Assembly: GCA_023014335.1 (NCBI GenBank)
Contig: JAECYW010000030.1
Location: forward strand, 496,001-560,000
DNA length: 64,000 bases
Direction: 5' to 3'
Source: Galerina marginata
Lineage: Eukaryota > Basidiomycota > Agaricomycetes > Agaricales > Galerinaceae
Made by a program: the position numbers and the translations under genes. The notes beneath the pieces are model-generated. The model ran no database searches, was not told the DNA's origin, and saw only the letters and a list, made by a program, of their open reading frames with translations. Position 1 is the first letter of the stretch. The number at the start of each line of letters is the position of its first letter. Shown here piece by piece: positions 57,076 to 64,000 of this stretch.

Positions 57076-60000
57076 TGTCGACCGTCCTATTTCAGTGTTC
57101 GATAAAGAACACTCGGCCTTAGTCGGAAGAGCAGAAATTAGCACGTTTGAAATCATAAACATTGACGGAAACTGACACAATATTAATTAATTCTGAGTTT
57201 TCAGACCCTCGACTGACAATTAACGACCTGGTCAAAGTAAGAGTCCCTGGAGGTTTTTGGCGGCTTATCCTTAGATACCAAGTTTCGGTGGTTCTCGACT
57301 TGGAATGATTTGCAGCAGACATTTACAACAGTACTTAGTACGCTTATTATTTTTAACTTCCTATTATAAATAAATTGAGCTGTAAAAATGGCACTTTGAC
57401 TACCCGGATACCCAGCTCTCCGTTCAGATTTTAATGCTTCAACTTCGCTCTTGATGGCAGGTTGACCTTTCAATAGAGATATCTGACATGTCAGGCTCTC
57501 ACCTTTTCAGCTCAATCTATCGGCCCAAGATGAAAAGGCCACAACAAAGCAAGGAGCGGGAATCAATATCCCGCAACCAGATGTGCCCCAGTTGGGTGGA
57601 GTTTGTAGTCCCCTGTTACATCTCGATCCATTATGTAAGTTGATCTTAACCATAGTCGGTAATTCGGGACAGCGCCTTTTCGTCTTCTTCGGCTTAGAAA
57701 CAGGGCGCGTGAACTTTCCGGAGGCGCCTCTCGGCACATCTCACTATACTCTGGAAATACTGTAAATTAATGTGTGTTGCATGTTAGAGTTCAAATTGTG
57801 TCCTTCAGCATAATAATATATGTTAGTATCAATATGACTAGTAAATTAATTGTCCATAAATCAGGTATAAGAGAAAATTGTGCCAATAATTGAATGGTTG
57901 ACTTCCAATGTTCCATATGCCATGACGGAAGTGCAATTGCTTTTGTAAAATAACCACAAACTTAGTAATAAAAAAACTATAAAATACGCTAGGTAAAGGT
58001 AGAGATAATGGTCCTGTAATCAACTCCAGAAAAGGCGGGGAAATCTCTGATTTGGTTGGATTTTCAAGAAAACAGGAATAACCATAGTCGCGGCACCAAT
58101 TTTTGGGGCCGAGACGAGCTCCTAATTTGAAAATTCAAATTTAATAGATAGCTATATATTTTTCCTATTTTTACAGCAGAGGGAGAAGGCAGTTTACCAC
58201 TGAGATGAATTGGGAAGCCCTGGAAGCGAGCCTGGAGCGCACGGCGTGGAAACGCGCTGACGGGAGCCAAATAGGGAAGGCGGGAACAGCCGAGATCGCA
58301 TCGAGTTGTAACAGGGGACTCAAGACTGGCTGGGTGGGTGGACGAGTGCTTAGAAAAGAATTGAAAATTGGCGTATGACTCAACTGAGAAAAATAAATCC
58401 GAATCATATTCCCGCTACCTTTAGGTAGAGGGTATTAGAAGTGGAGGACCCTTCCAATTTTTGGCTGGCCATTTTGATGTGTGAAAATAGCATCCGTAAA
58501 TAGCTGCATCACATGTTTTTATCGGTCGGATCATGGTTCCGATTAAGCGTCAAGTTCGAGACGCTGCACAACTCTTTTTTACCTCTGCAGTAATCGATTC
58601 TTCCTAAGTTCCTTTCCATTTTGTGTCTTAATCAACGGTCAGCAAATGCACGCTGTATCCCCAGATTTGTTCAACACAACGAACACGCCAACTTTATCCC
58701 ACTGTTACTTTCATATTCGTGACTTACACTGGTTCATTCTTGTTGACTAAGAGACGACAGCGAAGGCCTTCGTCAGAAGTTTTCCTCACCTCCCTCGTTC
58801 TCCGGCTGGTTACGAGTCTACGTGACTATGTTGTGTTGATTATTGTTCTGCCAAACCCTTTGCGATCACGGACTTCCGGGAAATTTGTCTGTGTCTTTAG
58901 GAATTGCCTTGATTATCTCTTCGAGTACGCCTCACATGGGCGAGATTCTCATCTCCTTTGCTGCACTAACAAGCTGTCTTGAGGAAACACGACAGTAGTT
59001 AAACAAAGTTTGTCAACCCAGGATGAAATCTCACTACTGGACTCAGATGTCCCTCCAGGCCGTGGCGCCGCAATTTCTCCCTTGAATTCTATGCTCGTCT
59101 ACTTATCTCAAGCAGGATGTTCTTGATCATAAGAAGTCTTGACGGTGTCTCAATGCCATTAACATTTTTGATGAAATATTTACGAATTTTCTTAGAGTAA
59201 GCATGCTTCATGTGCTGAATCCAGTCCATTTAAGAATTCATTAGGCTCTTCGTTTGAGCTCTACTCAAGTACTTAGGCCTGTCAATTAATCGTAGTCCAA
59301 AAATATTTGACCCGCGAAATCTGTGGTTATGTCTCCCTTATAAATTAAACATCTTCGCCTACGACTTTTTTACCACAAGTAATGGGACAGGTAGCGGGCA
59401 ATGCCGCTTGTCGGCCTTACAGAGTTATTTCATAATGACAAATTAATAGACCAAGCCATTTATGTCGGCATGACACGGTTTGAACGTGGTTCAGCACTCA
59501 GTACCATATGAGGGTGTGCTGTTCAAAATAACGCAATAAACCCAATCTCCGTGCGGGCACACGTATTACATGGTCAACAACGTCTTTTCCTTCCTATCTA
59601 TACTGTTTTCTTTAAGATGGAATCAGTGCAATCCCAGGTGTGGAAATAGCGTCTGTTATTTCGGTTAGATCCCAGTCCCGGACTCCCGGTTTCGTACTTG
59701 TCCGAGCTGCCGCTCATAGGTACGTTGATGCCATCAGTGGCTGTGCTGCTCCTACGCAGAGACTGAATCTTTCCGTGCCTGTTCAACGTTCAACGTTCAA
59801 CGTTTAACGTTCACTCGCTACCTCGTGCTTGCCAGACGGCGGACATCCTCGACGAGCCATAATCTTCAAGTCATGCCGGATTTCGGGTCCTTGGATAGTT
59901 CTGGTTGACCCACTTCACCGGCTGACTATTATTGGCATTGTACCATCGGACGCGATCAAATCTGTCTGCACCAAGCCCAATCTTGCCAGGTCTGAGAGCG

Positions 60001-60451
60001 AGCGCTGAACTGATCGACCTCATGCAATTGTCAGCAACACGAACAAGCGCCGAGAGAAGGCGAGTAGCTACGATAAGGATCCTTTTCCGTCTTGACATGT
60101 GTAAAGTCAGTTCATCAAATTTGGGGTAACCTTCTCGTAGCATAAGCTCAGTTCCTCCCGTTTGCTGCGTTATGGTTTTGAGCCTTTTGCTAACTTACCA
60201 CAGAATTACTGAAGGAAAAGGAGAAGAAAGCACGGCGCATCGGCGTCTTAACGCATGGAGCTGTGTGTCGCTTGGGCCATCAGTGGCCCCAGTCGCCCTT
60301 TCGATTGGGCCACTCCAGCATTGACTTTCTCGAACAATGCGATATACAAGCGGGCCACATTCGTCTATGATTCACTATAAAGGCTCTGCACTTCCAGTGG
60401 ACGGGCCATTCACCATTACACCCCACAAACTCAATATCTCTACTCATCGTA
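57076..60451. other. 3.4-kb region without a recognised gene
   Basis: Short frames only. Minus-strand frames at 59598-59786 and 59871-60143 are basic and could be exons of a small gene, but no joining sites or domain support this. One short tandem repeat at 59776-59815 is listed separately. Confidence 0.5.
59776..59815 (+). repeat. Simple tandem repeat (GTTCAAC)n
   Basis: About five copies of a 7-bp unit, GTTCAAC, with one T change, ending in AACGTTCAC. Confidence 0.75.
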
Positions 60452-61800
60452 ATGTCTACCTCCTGGCGCCCTTGCAAGCAGGACGATGCCACCTATGGTC
60501 ATGGGGTCCAGCAAGCCACTCGCGTGCCTCAACCAACTACATCTATCTATCCAAAAACCACTCCGAAGACTTACATGTATTCTTGGGCAACCCCTTCAGC
60601 AACCGCCCCGACGCTGGAAGTTCCGAAGAGGGACGCGTTCCCATTCAAGGCGACTATGAACCCGAGCCAGTATGTTGCCGCTCCGGACTACGACGATGAA
60701 AACGTCGACGTGCCTGTGCCTCTGATTGGCCCTGTTCCACGCTTGGCAAAGAAACCCGTTCACCAAACCCCACCTCGAACGAGGGGTGGATTCACTCCTC
60801 ACCCTGCGGCTCCGATGTCTTTACACGAGAAATCAAGGACACCTTACGCCTCTTCCGAATACTCTGAATATACCGCGATCCCTGAGTCTCCCGAGTCACT
60901 GATGCAATTCGAGCCTCCGAAGACTCCGATGCCGTGGGCAGGTGCTGGAGACCTTGTAGATGGCCAGAATTATTTCAAAGTCGGTGCTCCTTTTCGAATT
61001 TCGTTCGACCATTTTAATCTCGCCGATTTTTTACTCTAGATGTATGACGCTGTCCATGTCGCTATCTGGTCTACCTCTCAGAACCAGTACATTTGGGTGC
61101 AAGGTGTAGTCATGAAACCTGTTTTGCACGTTGATTACCAGGTGCGAGTAGCTCTTTTATTAGTTCTCGCGGTGGATAACTCATTCATTTCTGTCGATTT
61201 ATAGGGTCAGGAGGAGCGGTACTATAACGTTACCTTCGTTAACCCGAATACACAACAAGACGATTTCCAAGATTTCTCTCCGTCCTCTGGTCAAATTCGC
61301 ACGGCCCCACCTTCTGAACCTCTCGCCAATAGTCTGGCTATTTGGGCCCCAGTCACTGGAGCATCTTTCAACTCACGCCCGCCTCCGCTGGCTCAGGAGC
61401 AAATGAGGATCGAGAAAGGGGTGAGCTTATCTATTTTCTTTTGTGTTACGATTGGCAAGCGCTGACTTCAATTTATTTAGACCTTTGTATTTAGCCAGCT
61501 TATGGTCCAAAGCAGTAAGAGCGGTAAGAACAGGAAAGTATGGATTCCGGGAGTGTGTGTGGTAAGCTTTTTCCTTCGCCTCCTGTATATCCCTTCCTTA
61601 TGATATTTTAGTCCTTGGGTAAACCATTACCTGGCCAACCTGCTGGATACTGGATTCGAGCAGTGGGCGGCCCTACCATGGGCGGCGAATACTACTCTGA
61701 AGGGCCTTTCAAGACATATGGTGCTCGCACTATGAAGGAACTTCAAGAGGCGGGAGAAAGAGTAGACGTGAGGGGGTGTGAAAGATTTGTTGAGAAGTAG
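60452..61800 (+). CDS. Conserved hypothetical protein of mushrooms
   Basis: Five exons, 60452-60979, 61040-61141, 61205-61420, 61481-61561 and 61612-61800, all joined in phase 0 to 371 aa. The N-terminal 175 residues are Pro/Ser/Thr-rich and probably disordered. The rest forms a compact region with MYDAVHVAIWSTSQNQYIWVQG, ERYYNVTFVNPNTQ, a WIPGVC stretch, LGKPLPGQPAGYWIRAV and a glycine-tyrosine end ahead of MKELQEAGERVDVRGC. No signal peptide or membrane segment. I do not recognise a named domain. Clean splicing and strand-like hydrophobic patterns indicate a real gene. Confidence 0.75.
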
Positions 61801-62167
61801 TTGAGAGCTAGTAGTCCACCTCGTTAGGTTGGTGTTATGATATTTTAGCGTATGTTGTCGTCCTCCGAATCTCCCTTATGAATAAATGCGGAATGGCTTG
61901 GTAAATCTAGCGTATTTGACATAGAATAAACCCAATGAATTCGTTCATTAGTTCAATTGGCGTAACAAAACTGTCCCCAGATGACCGTAGAAGAACCTCT
62001 TATTCTTACATATTCTACTCGGTCTTGATCGTAAGGCATCCATCATGCATCAGGCATCATGCATCATGATCAAGGCTGCTTTCCAAGTGCGAACGGCAAC
62101 CAAATACCGGTAAATAGATTGCTTCACTTTGCTTCACCAACCACGATCCATTCGCACCAGTCAAACG
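61801..62167. other. Gap with CATCATG-type short repeats
   Basis: About 370 bp. Around 62037-62074 lie overlapping CATCATGCATC units. The rest is probably the promoter of the next gene. Confidence 0.45.
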
Positions 62168-63608
62168 ATGGCCTCAAACGCGGTTTATCTGCCAGTAGAG
62201 ATCAGAGAACTTGTGATAGACGAACTTGATGTCGACGGATGCAGTGATGAGAGTGATTGCGCCGCCCTCCGCACTTGCCTTTTCGTTTCACAGCAATTCC
62301 ACCAACGTGCTCGCAGTCATTTATTTCGCAACATCGTACTGCACGACGTATATGGGCGAATGCTTCTCTTCCGGAACCGCCTGATACTCTTGCTACATCT
62401 TTTGACCACCTCTATCAACGACCACGATCCTGGAATTGCTTCCAACATTAGGAAATTGACCATCTCCGTCTCTTTTGGAGATGACGAGGAGGAATCCGAT
62501 GACGAAACCGAACATGTAGGAGGAGGAGAAGAAGAAGAAAATTCTATTGCTAAGGTTATAGCAAAACATTTCCCCCCAATTCTGAAATTAATTAGGCAGG
62601 ACGCTTATCGCCTGGAGCATCTTGTCATCGAACACAGATCCGCTTGGATTGGATGTAAATGGGATTTTTTGCCTTCAGATCTTTATATTGCACTTCGGGG
62701 TCTGCTGTCGATGCCACCACTCAGGCGTTTGGAGTTGCGGAACTTCATCAGTGTCCAAAACAACCTATTCGACTGCATCCATGTCACCCATTTGGTCGTA
62801 GAAGGCCTCTATCCAATGGACAAGGAATTGGACTTCGAGGAATCGAATTCCGCTTTACCCCTCTACAAAGAATTTAATTTTGGTCCTCTAGAGTTCCTCC
62901 AAACTGACCAGTGTTTTCCGCTTCAAAGGATTGTCGACCTTTCCCCACATCAATCCCCCGATACCACTAAAACGAAGTTGCTTAAAAAGATTAAGATAGA
63001 AATACACGACAAATTTCATTTCACCAAGGTTGTTTACCTTTTGCGCGCAGCCTATCTGGTGGAAGATTTACACCTTCATTTTATGACGTTTTGTAACTAT
63101 GCCTATTACACCAAGTATGTGTCGATGCTCATTAACCTATGCTTTAGACAATCTAGAGAGCAACCCGTTCTCAAAAATGAACCTCGACCTTTCCCCTCTG
63201 AAGAGATTAACCCAACTGACTTTGTCGTACGATGAAGACCTGACTGCCTCTTCGCATGAATCAGGTCCAAAATCCCGCGAAATTGCCTATTCGATCCTGA
63301 AGAGTGGATCCTGTTCCATCATTTATCTTACCCTAGAATTCAAATTCGAGCTTTCAAGTTGGATCAACACCACGACCCCAGACTACCTCATTTACCCAAG
63401 GCGAGAACACTGGGAACCGTTTGACAACATATTGGCCGGTCCTCACTATCCAAAGCTCTGTCAACTTGTATTGCAAATCACTCTTGATATGCATGGTTGG
63501 GGTTCCTCACCCAATAAACAAACTGCCATCGAAAACTGCAGAAATAACTTTAAGGCTGCTCTACCCCTATTGTCCGCTTCCAAAAGATTGCAGCTCTACG
63601 TAAGATGA
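62168..63608 (+). CDS. F-box/leucine-rich-type protein
   Basis: Two exons, 62168-63092 and 63148-63608, join in phase across a 55-bp intron (GTAACT..CTTTAG) to 461 aa. The N-terminus YLPVEIRELVIDEL followed by LRTCLFVSQQFHQRARSHLF is the usual opening of mushroom F-box-type proteins; the F-box binds Skp1 in SCF ubiquitin ligases. Leucine-rich blocks follow (PPLRRLELRNF, RLTQLTLSYDEDL, IIYLTLEFKF), with an acidic Glu/Asp insert at about residues 110-135. No substrate can be named. These families are large and fast evolving; some lack a working F-box. The partial gene at 50-562 is of the same general type. Confidence 0.68.
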
Positions 63609-64000
63609 ATGGACCAAGCTTCAAATTTGTCCCCTCCATAACTTGGTAGACATGCTGTGTACTACACCGCCAATTGGGAAAAACGTGAGGAACACGTGAA
63701 GTCTGCACAGCGCCAACGTATTTTTAGAACATGGAGTCGATGTGAAGAAAAGCTGGCAGCCAGCCGACGCCCAAAATTTAGACATTGTGGGGCCAGCTCG
63801 ACGTGGGTTGAAGGTTTAGAGCCATGGATTGTCCACGCACGATAATACCTCATTTTTCGCTCAAAGGTCAGATCCTGAACACATGTAAATCCTAACAATG
63901 GTCATGGATCCTGATACCTTGTCCATACCCAAATAAAATGGTGTTGTCCGTCTTGGTTGTGCCGTGATTGTGGGCTGTTGAGTCAGGTAGCATCTTTGTG
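63609..64000. other. Downstream region at the window edge
   Basis: About 390 bp after the F-box-type gene; only shadow frames, no recognised feature. Confidence 0.45.

Noticed and set aside
59598..60143. Two basic minus-strand frames as a small gene
   Set aside because: No in-phase splice pair joins them and neither resembles a known protein; left as unassigned.

Overview
This window is fungal nuclear DNA. It fits an Agaricomycete (mushroom-forming basidiomycete): most genes are cut by introns of about 48-65 bp with GT..AG borders, and the gene families (FunK1 kinase, TPR-CHAT protein, long BTB proteins, DUF6699-like protein, CHAT/SET/F-box families) are those common in mushroom genomes. No rRNA, convincing tRNA, CRISPR or bacterial operon structure was seen. 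The exon models were read by eye. Where stated, donor and acceptor sites, reading phase and total length all agree.

Layout. 0-5.4 kb: the tail of an F-box-type gene, a TPR-CHAT protease-like gene and a SET-domain gene. 7.4-10.4 kb: two copies of a glycoprotein family of unknown function, with a third copy at 34.6-35.8 kb; all three share the same two intron positions and phases. 12.4-16.1 kb: a complete Polo kinase gene (855 aa). 16.4-24.6 kb: an 8243-bp Mutator-like (MULE) transposon with about 52-bp inverted ends and a perfect 10-bp target duplication. It carries a transposase and, divergently, a large gene ending in a PHD finger; it sits in a repeat whose relatives lie at 25.6-26.5 and 32.7-33.6 kb. 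27.0-32.2 kb: a head-to-head pair of BTB paralogues. 36.4-40.7 kb: a FunK1 kinase gene broken by a 1729-bp Gag-only LTR retroelement with identical LTRs. 41.5-52.9 kb: two membrane proteins, a small secreted protein, a DUF6699-like protein, VPS68 and a secreted GH53 galactanase. 53.6-57.1 kb: a cluster of small transposons, including two hAT-type MITEs with perfect 8-bp duplications, one of which breaks a secreted-protein gene. 60.4-63.6 kb: a conserved hypothetical gene and an F-box-type gene.

The genes form no single pathway. The main theme is recent mobile-element activity: in two cases (FunK1 and the secreted protein at 54.6-56.3 kb), removing the element and one target copy on paper restores the reading frame. 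The best candidates for something undescribed are the MULE cargo gene, the Gag-only retroelement and the three-copy glycoprotein family.
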